From positions 347,528-411,527 of the forward strand of contig NZ_QDGZ01000006.1 of the NCBI RefSeq assembly GCF_003076135.1: a stretch of DNA of 64,000 nt, given 5' to 3'. The first letter of the stretch is position 1; every line of letters begins with the position of its first letter. This document shows positions 25,628 to 34,721 of this stretch, one piece after another. The stretch comes from Nocardioides gansuensis. Its GTDB lineage: Bacteria > Actinomycetota > Actinomycetes > Propionibacteriales > Nocardioidaceae. The position numbers and the translations under genes were made by a program. The notes beneath the pieces were generated by a model that did not search any database, had not been told where the DNA came from, and saw only the letters and a program-made list of their open reading frames with translations.

Positions 25628-26583
25628 GCACCCCCACCGCCCCGGCCCTCGCCACCACCACCGACGCCCGGCGCGTACGTGCCTACTCCACCCTGGAGCT
25701 CCGGGCGGCCGCCTCGGCCCTGGCCGCCGGGAAGTTCGCCTGTCGGCCTCCGACCTCGGCACCGGGTGATGCAGAACCCACCCCCACGGCGACGAGCGCC
25801 ACCGCGGCCGGAGCGCCCGACGCAAAATCCTGCGCCACGCAAGCCTCGTCCGAGGCCCAGGTCACCGGTTCGCCGACCAAGGTGCCGGGGCTGGGCCCGA
25901 TCGCGCGGGTCTGGGCCGCCAACGCCGGTGCCGGCGCCTCGACCATCACCCTGGCGCTCGCCGATGCCGCCGACGCAGCCGGGAACCGGACCCGGATCCT
26001 CGACGCCGCCGCACCAACCTGGTCCGGGCTCCTCGGGGCCTCGGCCATCGAGCTGGGCGCCGGCGATGGTTGGCGGCGCGGACGGCGAGGCAGGGCCGTG
26101 CTGCTCGACCGGCTCGAGGACCCCGTCCAGGCACCGGGCCTGATCCCCGCCCCACGCGAGCTTGCCGACATCGACCTGACCGTGCTCGACACCGGCTGGA
26201 CGGCCCGCGAGCTCGACACCGCCACCACGGGCGGCACCCGATCCTGGGTCACCACCATCCCGGCGGCCCTCGAGGTCCTGGTGACCCGGGCCAACACACT
26301 CGCGCTGAGTCAGACCGAGACCGTCCTGGCTGGACTCGACCACGCCCAGGTGGCCCTCGTTGTCGTCGGCGCCAGCCGCTGGGCGGGCCCCGAGTTCACC
26401 GCCGCCGGGCGGCGGCTTCGTCAGCTACATGAGGACAACGCCGTGGTGTTCGTGCCCTGGCTCTCGGCCAGGACCTGGCCCGGTCTCGGTCCCGACCCGC
26501 TGCCCAAGCAGCTCATGCACGCCGGCCGGCAGCTGCTGGACCGGATCTCCCTCACCGGGCCGCTCGGTGCGGACCCTGCCTAG
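25624..26583 (+). CDS. ParA/MinD-like protein of the T4SS operon
   Basis: A 319-residue protein. After an 80-residue Ala/Pro/Thr-rich leader comes a P-loop-like ARVWAANAGAGASTITLALA with no lysine at the catalytic positions, and then RTRILDAAAP and a DTGW segment, the layout of ParA/MinD-like NTPases. Such degenerate ParA-like proteins are common in actinobacterial conjugation loci and may act as scaffolds. Its start overlaps the 82-residue gene. The next gene, a VirB2-like small membrane protein, begins 18 bp downstream. Fold call moderate; hydrolysis unlikely. Confidence 0.72.
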   Translation: MSTPTAPALATTTDARRVRAYSTLELRAAASALAAGKFACRPPTSAPGDAEPTPTATSATAAGAPDAKSCATQASSEAQVTGSPTKVPGLGPIARVWAANAGAGASTITLALADAADAAGNRTRILDAAAPTWSGLLGASAIELGAGDGWRRGRRGRAVLLDRLEDPVQAPGLIPAPRELADIDLTVLDTGWTARELDTATTGGTRSWVTTIPAALEVLVTRANTLALSQTETVLAGLDHAQVALVVVGASRWAGPEFTAAGRRLRQLHEDNAVVFVPWLSARTWPGLGPDPLPKQLMHAGRQLLDRISLTGPLGADPA

Positions 26584-26601
26584 ACGGAAAGGGAAGTTCA
26601 G

Positions 26602-26925
26602 ATGATCATCCACGTCCTCACCGAGATCCTCACCCAGCTCCCGGGCTCCTTGCAGGTCGGCGCGATCAGCAACGTCTGTGCGAAGGCACCCCAGGGCGTC
26701 GACGGGTACGTCAACGACGTCCTCGGCTGGGTCAAGTACGGCGTCATCGCCATCATCATCGGCGCCGGCTTCGCCTCCACCGGGGCCTTGGTCGTGGGCA
26801 AGCTCGGCTCCATGGGCCGGGCCGCACAGATTGGGGCCTCGGGCCTGTTCTGGACCGTCCTCGGCGCGATCGCGTTCGTGACGATCTACGGCGTTCTCAA
26901 CGCCATCGTCGGGAACGGATGCTGA
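26602..26925 (+). CDS. VirB2/TrbC-like small membrane protein
   Basis: A 107-residue protein with two hydrophobic helices (about residues 45-67, VKYGVIAIIIGAGFASTGAL, and 80-102, GLFWTVLGAIAFVTIYGVL) joined by a short basic loop. This is the plan of VirB2/TrbC pilin-like or TcpE-like channel proteins. An AAAGGGA ribosome-binding site precedes the ATG. Its position just before the VirB8-like and VirB6-like genes fits. No processed signal peptide is obvious, and Flp pilin is present elsewhere, so it may be a channel rather than pilus subunit. Confidence 0.75.
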   Translation: MIIHVLTEILTQLPGSLQVGAISNVCAKAPQGVDGYVNDVLGWVKYGVIAIIIGAGFASTGALVVGKLGSMGRAAQIGASGLFWTVLGAIAFVTIYGVLNAIVGNGC

Positions 26926-26926
26926 C

Positions 26927-27754
26927 GTGTCCCGCCTGACCGGTTTCGCGACCTGGGCGGTCGACCCCCACACCGAGTGGACCCGCACCAGGCTGCAGGT
27001 TCTGCTCCTCGGCACCGTGGTCGTGGTCCTGCTACTGATCGGCGGCGGCGCCTGGTCCGTCCTCAGTCTGCTGCGCCCCGACCCAGCCGACCCGGCCACC
27101 ACCGCCACGACGGCTGCCGGCACACCGGCCCAGGCCGGGACCGCCGAGGACCGGTTGGCCAACCAGCCCCTGCCCCAGGCCCCGCTGGAGAACGCCCAGC
27201 CCGGCCCCCTCTCCACCGGGACCACCGGCACCCTGCGCATCCCAACGCCCTCCGCCATCGGGCCTGCGAACGTGTCCACCGGGTTTCCCCACACCCCCGA
27301 AGGCGCCCTGGCGCAGCTGATCGCGATCGACCAGACCGCACTCAGCTCGGCCTCGGTGCAGAACGCGCAGGCGGTCATCACCAGCTGGTCCGAGCCCGGC
27401 GGCCCGACTGCGCACACCTGGTCCGGGGTCCGGGCGGTGGCCACCCTGCTCTCGGCAGCGGGACTGCCCGCCGACGCCGCCGGCGACCTGGCGGTCACCG
27501 TCGAGCCCGCAATGGGGTTCATCAAGGGCACCGTCGGAGCAGACTTCGTCGTCCCCTGCGTCGACCTTGTGATCAGCACCCACCAGGCAGGCACCACCGA
27601 ACGGATCGCTGCCGCCGACTGCCAGCGGATGGTCTGGGACGGCGACCGCTGGGTCATCGGTCCCGGCGACGAGCCCGCCCCGGCTCCGTCGCTGTGGCCC
27701 GGCACCCAGGCGTCCTTCGATGCGGGCTACCGGTGGCTGGAGGCTGCGCCATGA
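26927..27754 (+). CDS. VirB8/TcpC-like membrane-anchored protein
   Basis: A 275-residue protein with a GTG start 1 bp after the previous stop. One membrane span at about residues 24-48 (VLLLGTVVVVLLLIGGGAWS) places a Thr/Ala/Pro linker and a C-terminal domain (residues 125-275) outside. The domain has NTF2-like features (QNAQAVITSWSEPGG, MVWDGDRWVIGPGDEPAP). The topology and order match VirB8/TcpC-type bitopic scaffold proteins of T4SS. The stop overlaps the VirB6-like gene by 4 bp. The call is by topology and context, not by a diagnostic motif. Confidence 0.72.
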   Translation: MSRLTGFATWAVDPHTEWTRTRLQVLLLGTVVVVLLLIGGGAWSVLSLLRPDPADPATTATTAAGTPAQAGTAEDRLANQPLPQAPLENAQPGPLSTGTTGTLRIPTPSAIGPANVSTGFPHTPEGALAQLIAIDQTALSSASVQNAQAVITSWSEPGGPTAHTWSGVRAVATLLSAAGLPADAAGDLAVTVEPAMGFIKGTVGADFVVPCVDLVISTHQAGTTERIAAADCQRMVWDGDRWVIGPGDEPAPAPSLWPGTQASFDAGYRWLEAAP

Positions 27755-29130
27755 GCCTCCCGAGCACCGCGGTGATCGTGCCGATGATCGACCTCAACCC
27801 GCTGGACTGGCTCGGCGACAAGGCCAAGGAGGTGGGCGCCGAGGGGTTCACCTCGATGATGATGGGGTTGTGGTCGGCCGCCATGTGGCTGCTGGAGACG
27901 TCGTTCCAGATCCTCGACAGGTTCGTCACCCCCAACGTTCAGGACCCCGACCTCAAGCACCTCTACGGGATCACGCTGTGGGTCTCCCTGGCCGTGGCAC
28001 TGATCGTGGGTCTGGGCCAGATCGGGTTGGCGGTGCTGCGTCAGGACGGCCGCGGCTTCGGCACCCTGGTCGTCGGCATCATCCAGTACGGGGCGGTGCT
28101 GTCGTGCTGGGTCGTGGTCTGCGGCGGGCTGATCGCCGCGACCGCGGGTCTGACCCATGGCCTGCTGCATGCCCTGCTGGACGTCAACGACTTCAACGGC
28201 TACACCGCCTCCGACAGCTGGGTCGACACCGTCTCGGGCACCGTCGAGGCCGCCACCTTGGGGGTGACGGCGATCTTCGTGCTGATCCCCGCCTCGTTCG
28301 GCTACCTGGTCATCATGCTGGTGCGGGCCGCCGCCCTGCTGATTCTGACCGCGACCATGCCGATCGCGGCCGCCGGCGCGTTGAGCGAAGGCATCAGGTC
28401 GTGGATGTGGAAGTCGATCCGCTGGTTCCTCGCCGCCTGCCTGATCTCCCCGCTGCTGGCGCTGGTCCTCGGGCTGGGGGTGCAGATCGCTCACGCCGGC
28501 TTCCCCGACGGCGCCGAGAAGGAGCAGGACGAGCTCCTCGGCCAGGCCTTCGAGGTCTCCTCGACGGCCTCCAACATCGGCTTGTCGGTCGTCGGTGCGG
28601 TGATCATGCTGGTGGCCTGCTTCACCCCGATGGCGCTGTTCCGGCTCCTGGCCTTCGTCGATCCCGGCACCGCGTCCGGCGCCTCCTTCCGCTCGACGAT
28701 GAACGCCAACGGCGGCGTCGCCGGCCTGCTCTCGGGTAAGCAGGGCCAAACCCAAGGCGAAGGCTCCGGTGCGGCCACCCAGACCGGCTCCGACGGCCGC
28801 ACCGCCTCGGAGAGCTCTGCCGACGCCGAGACAGCCAACCGGTTCCAGTCCAAGGCCGCGCATGCTCTGCCGGTGGCCGGCACCGTGATCGGCGGCGCGA
28901 TCACCGCGACCGGCAAGGTCGCCCAGTACGGCGCCTCGATGGGCGTCGACGTGCTCGGCCAGTCCGGGATCGGGGGCCAGGGCTACTACGACACCAGCCA
29001 CCACCCCACCGGGACGAAGCGGCAGCAGCGCCGGCGGCGCCCGGTCAAGGATGCCGACCACGACGGCGTCGCCAACGACATCCCACCCGAAGCCCAAGCG
29101 GCTGTGGAAGATGGCGCGGTCCTCGGATGA
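27751..29130 (+). CDS. VirB6/TrbL-like channel protein
   Basis: A 459-residue polytopic membrane protein, ATG overlapping the previous stop. About six hydrophobic segments lie between residues 70 and 310 (SLAVALIVGLGQIGLAVL; YGAVLSCWVVVCGGLIAATA; ILTATMPIAAAGALSEG; LISPLLALVLGLGVQIA and more). The C-terminal 140 residues are cytosolic or extracellular, Gly/Ser/Ala-rich, with a basic end (RQQRRRRPVKDADHDG). TrbL/VirB6 proteins form the central inner-membrane channel. Co-translated with the SCO6880-type gene (4-bp overlap). Good call. Confidence 0.87.
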   Translation: MSLPSTAVIVPMIDLNPLDWLGDKAKEVGAEGFTSMMMGLWSAAMWLLETSFQILDRFVTPNVQDPDLKHLYGITLWVSLAVALIVGLGQIGLAVLRQDGRGFGTLVVGIIQYGAVLSCWVVVCGGLIAATAGLTHGLLHALLDVNDFNGYTASDSWVDTVSGTVEAATLGVTAIFVLIPASFGYLVIMLVRAAALLILTATMPIAAAGALSEGIRSWMWKSIRWFLAACLISPLLALVLGLGVQIAHAGFPDGAEKEQDELLGQAFEVSSTASNIGLSVVGAVIMLVACFTPMALFRLLAFVDPGTASGASFRSTMNANGGVAGLLSGKQGQTQGEGSGAATQTGSDGRTASESSADAETANRFQSKAAHALPVAGTVIGGAITATGKVAQYGASMGVDVLGQSGIGGQGYYDTSHHPTGTKRQQRRRRPVKDADHDGVANDIPPEAQAAVEDGAVLG

Positions 29131-30659
29131 GCGTCTACGGAGCATCGGCCACCCGTGACCGGCAAGGCTGGTTCTTCGGCCTCACCGGCCCCCAGGTGTT
29201 CATGGTGCTGGCTGCCGCCTTTCCCTGCTGGATGGCGATGGCAGTCGGCCAGTGGCTCTACCTGCTCGGGCTGGTCCCGCTGTGGGCGCTGGTCACGGTC
29301 CTCATCTGCCTGCCCATCCGAGGCTGGTCGGCCTGCCAGTGGATCGGGGTCTTGGTCCGCCACCTGGCCGGCGCCGCGTTCGGCTGGTCCCGGTTCCAGT
29401 CCAGGGCGGCCGCCGGCGACCTCGACCTCGGCGACGGGCACAACGACCACGGCGACGCGGGGGAGGCCGACCTGCCCGGCATCCTGTCCGGCATCGAGAT
29501 TCACGACGGACCGCCCATGACGGGACACCCGGCGCGCCCAGCGATCATCCAGAACCACAGCACCCGCACCTGGGCAGCCACGGCCCGGATCGTGCATCCC
29601 GGCATCGGGATGAGCGACGAGGACGACCGGTTCCGGATGGGCGCCGGGCTGGCCGAGATGTTCGAGGCCGCCACCGCCGGGAACCAGATCGACCTGATCG
29701 CCCTGCAGGTGCGCACCGTCCCCGACGATGGCACCGAACGCGCCGAGTGGGTGCGCCTCAACGCGCGACGCGAGGAGCCGGACGTCTCCGGCCACGTCCA
29801 CGCCCAACTCGACACCATGACCGCCGGAGCCGCGGTCCGACGGGAGGCACTCGTCACTGTGGTGGTGCGCGAGGACGTGATCAGCAAGGACGCCAAGCGT
29901 GCCGGCCGCGGGGTCGCCGGCCGCGCCCGCATCCTCTACTCCCTCCTAGCCGAGGTGGAGGCCCGCCTGACCGGGTCGATCGGCTGCACGCGCGTGACCT
30001 GGCTGGACACCGCCGACCTCGCGGTGGCGATCCGCACCGGCTTCGAGCCCGGCGACGCCCCGGCGCTGGCCGATGCCGCCATCCAGCACCTCACCGACGA
30101 GTCGATCGCCACCGGCGTCCCGGTCGCCGCTGCCGGCCCGACGTACGCGCACACGGCGATGCGCTCCTACCGGCACGGCGAGTGGGAGTCGATCTCCTCC
30201 ACGATCCTGCTGCCCCGCAAGGGCTCCCGCATGGGCGCCCTGGCGCGGGTCCTGGTGCCCTCCCAGCCGGGCGAGCGGCGCTCGCTGACGGTGTTCTACC
30301 GACCGGTCTCCCAACTGGCCGCCGACAGGTCCACCAGCCGGGCGGAGATGTCGGCGGCCATGGGGGCCGAGATGCGCCGCAAGGTCGGCCGGGTCGAACG
30401 CGCCAAGGACCGCCACGCTGTCGACCAGCTGCGCCAACGCGACGAACGACTCGAGCGGGGACGGTCCCTGGTCAGGGTCTCCTCGGCGGTCTCGATCACG
30501 GTGCCCTCGACGTGGAACGCCCAGGACTTCGGCCGCCGCCTGGACGCCTCGATCCGCATGTGCGGGTTCGTTCCGCTCCCGCTGGACGGAGCCCACGACG
30601 CCGCGTTCGCCGCGGCGACCATCCCCCTAGGTGCCGGGCTGCCGACCAAGCGCCGCTGA
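29127..30659 (+). CDS. SCO6880-family T4SS protein (PrgI-like and VirB4 N-terminal part)
   Basis: A 510-residue protein. The N-terminus (FFGLTGPQVFMVLAAAFPCW, then a second hydrophobic span LYLLGLVPLWALVTVLICLP) is the PrgI/VirB3-like piece, and the remaining 400 residues match the non-ATPase half of VirB4 (SGIEIHDGPP, WAATARIVHPG, YRHGEWESISSTILLP). In actinobacteria this family is encoded separately from the VirB4 ATPase, and that is the case here: the ATPase follows after a small gene. It should sit at the cytoplasmic face and bind VirB4. Confident on family from motif memory. Confidence 0.87.
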   Translation: MSVYGASATRDRQGWFFGLTGPQVFMVLAAAFPCWMAMAVGQWLYLLGLVPLWALVTVLICLPIRGWSACQWIGVLVRHLAGAAFGWSRFQSRAAAGDLDLGDGHNDHGDAGEADLPGILSGIEIHDGPPMTGHPARPAIIQNHSTRTWAATARIVHPGIGMSDEDDRFRMGAGLAEMFEAATAGNQIDLIALQVRTVPDDGTERAEWVRLNARREEPDVSGHVHAQLDTMTAGAAVRREALVTVVVREDVISKDAKRAGRGVAGRARILYSLLAEVEARLTGSIGCTRVTWLDTADLAVAIRTGFEPGDAPALADAAIQHLTDESIATGVPVAAAGPTYAHTAMRSYRHGEWESISSTILLPRKGSRMGALARVLVPSQPGERRSLTVFYRPVSQLAADRSTSRAEMSAAMGAEMRRKVGRVERAKDRHAVDQLRQRDERLERGRSLVRVSSAVSITVPSTWNAQDFGRRLDASIRMCGFVPLPLDGAHDAAFAAATIPLGAGLPTKRR

Positions 30660-30783
30660 CCCCATCCAGCAGGGGAGCTGTGGGTGAGCGTGTCACCGCC
30701 GACCCGGTCACGGTGTTGTCCGATCCGCCGCGCTGGCTGTTGCTGTCCCCCTCATCGAGCCCACCAGGTGGAGGAGCGAGCCG

Positions 30784-30915
30784 ATGTCCACGCACACATC
30801 CGTGCCGGATGGCCGGGGAAGGCGGCCGCGCGAGCTGGACGAGTTCTCGCCCGCGAGCCCTGCGCCCGGCTCCGACGCAGGGCCGACCACTCCCGCCGAG
30901 TTGACGAGGTGGTGA
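30784..30915 (+). CDS. Small protein (43 aa) overlapping VirB4
   Basis: A 43-codon frame: ATG 30784 with GGTGGAGGAGCGAG upstream, a strong ribosome-binding site, and TGA 30913-30915 overlapping the GTG of VirB4 (GTGA). The peptide starts MSTHTSVPDGRGRRPREL and is polar, Pro/Ser/Asp-rich and without hydrophobic segments. The tight RBS and overlap suggest it is translated and couples the VirB4 start. No family known. It may be a leader for VirB4 rather than a functional peptide. Confidence 0.5.
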   Translation: MSTHTSVPDGRGRRPRELDEFSPASPAPGSDAGPTTPAELTRW

Positions 30916-32462
30916 CCGTGGCCGGGACCAGGACCACCGCCACGTCGGGCCGCCGCGCCGTCCGGTCGTCGGGGACGAAGGCGGCACGGACGATCGACGA
31001 CCTGCTGGCCGACTTCGGCACCACGATGCCGCGCAGGGCTGCACCGGCAGCCGAGCCCCCGGCCGACCGGCTCTTCCCGAAGGCGGTCAAGGCACGCGGG
31101 ACCCGAAAGGTGGGCCTCGGCTGGGCCGCGACGCTTCCGCCGTTGGCCGGTTACCAGATGACCTCCGAGCAGACCCCGGTCCTGTGGCCCCTGATCTCCG
31201 GGGACGGGCTGCCGCCGTGGGGAGCGGAAATGGGCTACGACGTGCTCTCCGGTGGCAAGTTCTATTGCGACCCCATGGGGTGGGTGCTCGATGACACCAT
31301 TCCAGTCACCAATCCCAACATCTTCATCTTCGGCAAGCCCGGCCGCGGCAAGTCCGCGATGGTCAAGGCGTTCATGCTCCGGATGATCCGGTACGGCTAC
31401 CGCTCCCTGGTCCTCGGGGACGTCAAGGACGAGTACGAGGACATCGCCCGCTTCCTTCGAGTCGAGCCGTTCCGCATCGGCCCCGGTCTGCCCGGCAGGA
31501 TCAACCCCCTCGACTTCGGCCCACTCGGCCTCGACTGGCAGACCCAAACCCGCGAAGAGCAACACCGGCGCGCAACCGTGACGTTCAACCGCTGGCTGTT
31601 CCTCATCCGCGGCCTGGTCGGCTCCCAAGGGGTCGCGTTCACCCCGACCGAGGAACGGGTGATCAACAAGGTCCTGCGACACCTCACCGGCTGGACAGCC
31701 GGTTCTTCCCGGCTCGCACCGGTGACGATCCCCAAGGTGTGGGCCGCCCTGGATGCACCGTCCGGCGAGCTGGTGGCCGACTGCCGGTACTCCTCGAGAC
31801 AGGACTTCTTCGACGGCACCCGCCAGCTGCGCGACGCGCTCGGTGCACTATGCGAGGGCTCGCTGCAGGGCATGTTCGACACCGAGTCGACCTTCCACCC
31901 CGATTGGCGCGAGCCGATCCAGACGCTCTCGCTGCGCTCCCTGCACGACACCGGCAACAACGTGGCCGTCGGGATCGCCCTGATGTGTCTCAACTCCTGG
32001 GGTCAAGGGATGCGCGAGGTCGCCGCCGCCGGCGACCGCCGCATCGTGCTGCGGGACGAGGCCTGGCTGCAGACCCGCCTGTCCTTGGAGGCGGTGATGG
32101 CCCTGGATGCCAACCTGCGGCTGTCGCGGACGGAGGGCGACATCCAGGTGGTCACGTACCACAAGCCCTCCGACCCGCTCTCGGCCGGCGACCAGGGCAG
32201 TCAGGCGGCCCAGATCGCCAAGGACCTCCTCAACCTCTCCGACGTCCGCATCCTGATGGGCCAGGACGAGGCCGTCGCCGCCGAGCTCGGCGCCCTCCTG
32301 GGCCTGAGCGACCTGCAGCAAGGCGTCGTCACGGGGTGGGCGATGCAGGAGAAGGGCCGCGCCCTGTGGATGGTCGGCGACCAGCGATACAAGGTCCAGA
32401 CCCTGCTCACCCCGCTGGAGAAGCGCCTCACCTGGACCAATGACGCCATCGACGTCGCCTGA
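30912..32462 (+). CDS. VirB4-family conjugation ATPase
   Basis: A 516-residue ATPase. I choose GTG 30912, overlapping the small upstream frame; the longer frame from GTG 30684 has a Cys/Arg-rich, non-protein-like start. Walker A FGKPGRGKSAMVKAF is near residues 139-153, LGDVKDEYEDIARFLRV follows, Walker B is RRIVLRDEAWLQ near 376-387 and the arginine/glutamine region VTYHKPSDPLS comes after. It energises the T4SS channel with SCO6880. Length is short because the N-terminal part is a separate gene. Confident. Confidence 0.9.
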   Translation: MTVAGTRTTATSGRRAVRSSGTKAARTIDDLLADFGTTMPRRAAPAAEPPADRLFPKAVKARGTRKVGLGWAATLPPLAGYQMTSEQTPVLWPLISGDGLPPWGAEMGYDVLSGGKFYCDPMGWVLDDTIPVTNPNIFIFGKPGRGKSAMVKAFMLRMIRYGYRSLVLGDVKDEYEDIARFLRVEPFRIGPGLPGRINPLDFGPLGLDWQTQTREEQHRRATVTFNRWLFLIRGLVGSQGVAFTPTEERVINKVLRHLTGWTAGSSRLAPVTIPKVWAALDAPSGELVADCRYSSRQDFFDGTRQLRDALGALCEGSLQGMFDTESTFHPDWREPIQTLSLRSLHDTGNNVAVGIALMCLNSWGQGMREVAAAGDRRIVLRDEAWLQTRLSLEAVMALDANLRLSRTEGDIQVVTYHKPSDPLSAGDQGSQAAQIAKDLLNLSDVRILMGQDEAVAAELGALLGLSDLQQGVVTGWAMQEKGRALWMVGDQRYKVQTLLTPLEKRLTWTNDAIDVA

Positions 32463-32489
32463 GCCGGTCCTGCGAGCGGGAGCCCTCCG

Positions 32490-34334
32490 ATGAGCCGCGC
32501 GACCAAGCTGGCGCCGCTGCTGCTGGTAACAGCCGTCCCGATCCTCCTGCTGCTCACGTTCGTCGGCGGAAGCGGCGCCGAGCGCCCGACAGATCCGTGC
32601 ACCACCATCTCGGTGCCAGGCGGGGAACAGGTCGGCGACACCCAGCTCGACGCCGAGCAGATGCAGGTCGCCACCGAGGCGGTCCGCGCGGTGCGCGCGT
32701 TCGAGGCGACCGCGGACAAACCGCACGCGGCGGTGATCGTGCTCGCCACCGGGTTCCAGGAGTCGCAGCTGCGTAACCTCGACTACGGCGACCGCGACTC
32801 CCTCGGCTTCCTCCAGCAGCGACCGTCCCAAGGCTGGGGCACCCCCGACCAGGTCCGGGACGTCACCTACGCCACCACCACCTTCCTGCACCATTTGATC
32901 GAGGTCCCCGGCTGGGAGACCCGGAGGGTCACCGAAGTGGCCGCCGACGTCCAGCGACCCGCGGAGGAGTACCGCGGCCTGTACGAGCAGTGGGTGCCCC
33001 TGGCAACCGACCTCGCCGAGCAGCTGTGGAGCACCAGCGGATCCGCCGCCACCGTGAACACGCCCCCCACCGACGGCACAACAAGCGCCGTTCCGGGGTT
33101 GGTGCGGCTGCATCACGCCAACCTGTTCGTCGGGAAGAACCAGGCACAGTTCCGCGAGGACCTCGGCGCGGTGGTGGCCGACCGGCCCGACTTCGTGACC
33201 CTCAACGAGGTCTACCACCGCTCGCCCGGCGACCTGCAGCCCGATGGCTACCAGGCCTGGCACCCGGCCGGACCCCGCGACGCCCGCGACACCGCGGTGC
33301 TGTGGCGCACCGACACCTGGACCCTGGCCGGCAAGGGCACCGTGCTGATGCACAACCGGAATGTGAAGTGGGGCACCCGTTACGTCAACTGGGTGACCCT
33401 GACCGCCGCTAGCGGATCAATCGTCTCAGTGATCTCCGGGCACGCTTCCCCGGGCGGGCCAGGGCGGGAGGGTCTGTATGCGGAGTTCCGCACCCGGCTC
33501 GTCTCACTGACAGCCGAGCTCGGCACACAAGGCCCCGTCCTGTTCGGCGGCGACCTCAACATCCAGTACCCCCACCGGCAGCCCGCCCAGGCGAAGGCCT
33601 TCGAGGACTCGTACGCCGCCGCGGGTGCCCGCACGACCTACGGAGTCCTCGGAGAGCCAGCCGGGGGATGGGCAACCGGCGGCGCGCACTTCAACGCCAC
33701 CATCGACTACATCATCACCGCAGGTGCCCTCCCGGTCAGGCACGCGACCACCGGTCTGCGCCACTCCGACCACCGGATGCTCTCCGCCGAGATTCAGCTG
33801 GGCGGGGACCCGGCCGGTGCCGCGACCCCCCTGGGCAGCATCTCCGGCAACACCCACGCCTGCGATCCGACCATGCTGGCCGCCTCCGGCGGAGCCGTCG
33901 TGTATCCGGTGCCAGCACACCTCGCCTCGAGCAACCAGAACAACTGGGGGAGCCACGGCGCCCACTGGAGCGCCTGGCACACCGGCACCGACTTCTCCGT
34001 CGCCTGTGGCACCCCGGTCCTGGCGGCGCACGCGGGCACGATCGAGATCGACACCAGCCAGAGCTGGGCAGGGGAGTGGCTGGTCAAGGTCACCACGGGG
34101 CCTCGTCACCTGACCACGTGGTATGTGCACATGCAGACATTGCGCGTCACGCCGGGACAGATCGTCCAACCCGGTCAGCAGATCGGTGAGGTAGGCGCCC
34201 TCGGAAACGTCAGCGGCTGCCACCTGCATTTCGAGGTCCACCTGAAGAACGGGCCGATCTACGGGCCGGACAATGTCGATCCGACCACGTGGCTGGCCGT
34301 CAACCTCGGCAAGCCCACCGGAACCGAGCGGTGA
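32490..34334 (+). CDS. Three-domain secreted protein: lysozyme-like, EEP nuclease-like, M23 peptidase
   Basis: A 614-residue protein. Residues 8-25 (APLLLVTAVPILLLLTFVG) form a signal/anchor segment. Residues 55-180 resemble the transglycosylase-like NLPC/lysozyme group (ATGFQESQLRNLDYGDRDSL, SLGFLQQRPSQGWG). Residues 205-440 look like an endonuclease/exonuclease/phosphatase domain: DFVTLNEVYHR (catalytic Glu), FGGDLNIQ and HSDHRM. Residues 470-600 are a peptidase M23/LytM domain: HTGTDF, VHMQTLR and HLHFEVH are the zinc ligands. It probably opens peptidoglycan for the conjugation apparatus. The nuclease-fold insert is unusual for a wall hydrolase. It closes the T4SS block. Confidence 0.87.
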   Translation: MSRATKLAPLLLVTAVPILLLLTFVGGSGAERPTDPCTTISVPGGEQVGDTQLDAEQMQVATEAVRAVRAFEATADKPHAAVIVLATGFQESQLRNLDYGDRDSLGFLQQRPSQGWGTPDQVRDVTYATTTFLHHLIEVPGWETRRVTEVAADVQRPAEEYRGLYEQWVPLATDLAEQLWSTSGSAATVNTPPTDGTTSAVPGLVRLHHANLFVGKNQAQFREDLGAVVADRPDFVTLNEVYHRSPGDLQPDGYQAWHPAGPRDARDTAVLWRTDTWTLAGKGTVLMHNRNVKWGTRYVNWVTLTAASGSIVSVISGHASPGGPGREGLYAEFRTRLVSLTAELGTQGPVLFGGDLNIQYPHRQPAQAKAFEDSYAAAGARTTYGVLGEPAGGWATGGAHFNATIDYIITAGALPVRHATTGLRHSDHRMLSAEIQLGGDPAGAATPLGSISGNTHACDPTMLAASGGAVVYPVPAHLASSNQNNWGSHGAHWSAWHTGTDFSVACGTPVLAAHAGTIEIDTSQSWAGEWLVKVTTGPRHLTTWYVHMQTLRVTPGQIVQPGQQIGEVGALGNVSGCHLHFEVHLKNGPIYGPDNVDPTTWLAVNLGKPTGTER

Positions 34335-34485
34335 CTCACGTCGGCCGGCCATTTTCAATGCGCACGATCACACATTCAGAGGTGCAGACAACGGCAACCA
34401 GATCGACGGGGTCATCAGGAGCGTCGGGGCCGGCCCTAGCGATCAATGGTCCTGGGATCGCGATCATCGGCCTGCAATAACGCCG

Positions 34486-34533
34486 CGAGGCGCCTCGTAG
34501 AAGCCGGCTACGCAAGTTGAGAGAGGCGCCTCG
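34486..34533. repeat. Two copies of palindromic GAGGCGCCTCG
   Basis: The 12-mer CGAGGCGCCTCG (34486-34497) is a perfect palindrome, and GAGGCGCCTC recurs at 34523-34532, 36 bp centre to centre. Between them AGCCGGCT is a further palindrome. They lie in a 387-bp gap between the M23 gene and a leftward amidotransferase gene. This looks like an operator pair or recombination site. The rest of the gap shows no gene; the T-arm-like ATCCAGGTTTCAAATCC is not a tRNA. Confidence 0.5.
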
Positions 34534-34721
34534 GGAAGACATCCAGGTTTCAAATCCAGGGGCTCCGCGATCGCAACCATGGGTGAAGTGGGAACCGGCG
34601 TCGACGACGAGACGGCACGGGGCCCGGCCAAGGGATGGCACGCTCGAAATCGTCGCGACGTTGAATTCCTTGACGCGGCGGAAGGACGCCCCCATGCGCG
34701 ACTCGACGGTCTCCGCTGTCG

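Noticed and set aside
34530..34580. Possible tRNA 3' end (GGTTTCAAATCC then GGGGCTCCGC)
   Set aside because: The T-stem does not pair beyond 2 bp and no acceptor or anticodon arm can be folded from the upstream sequence.
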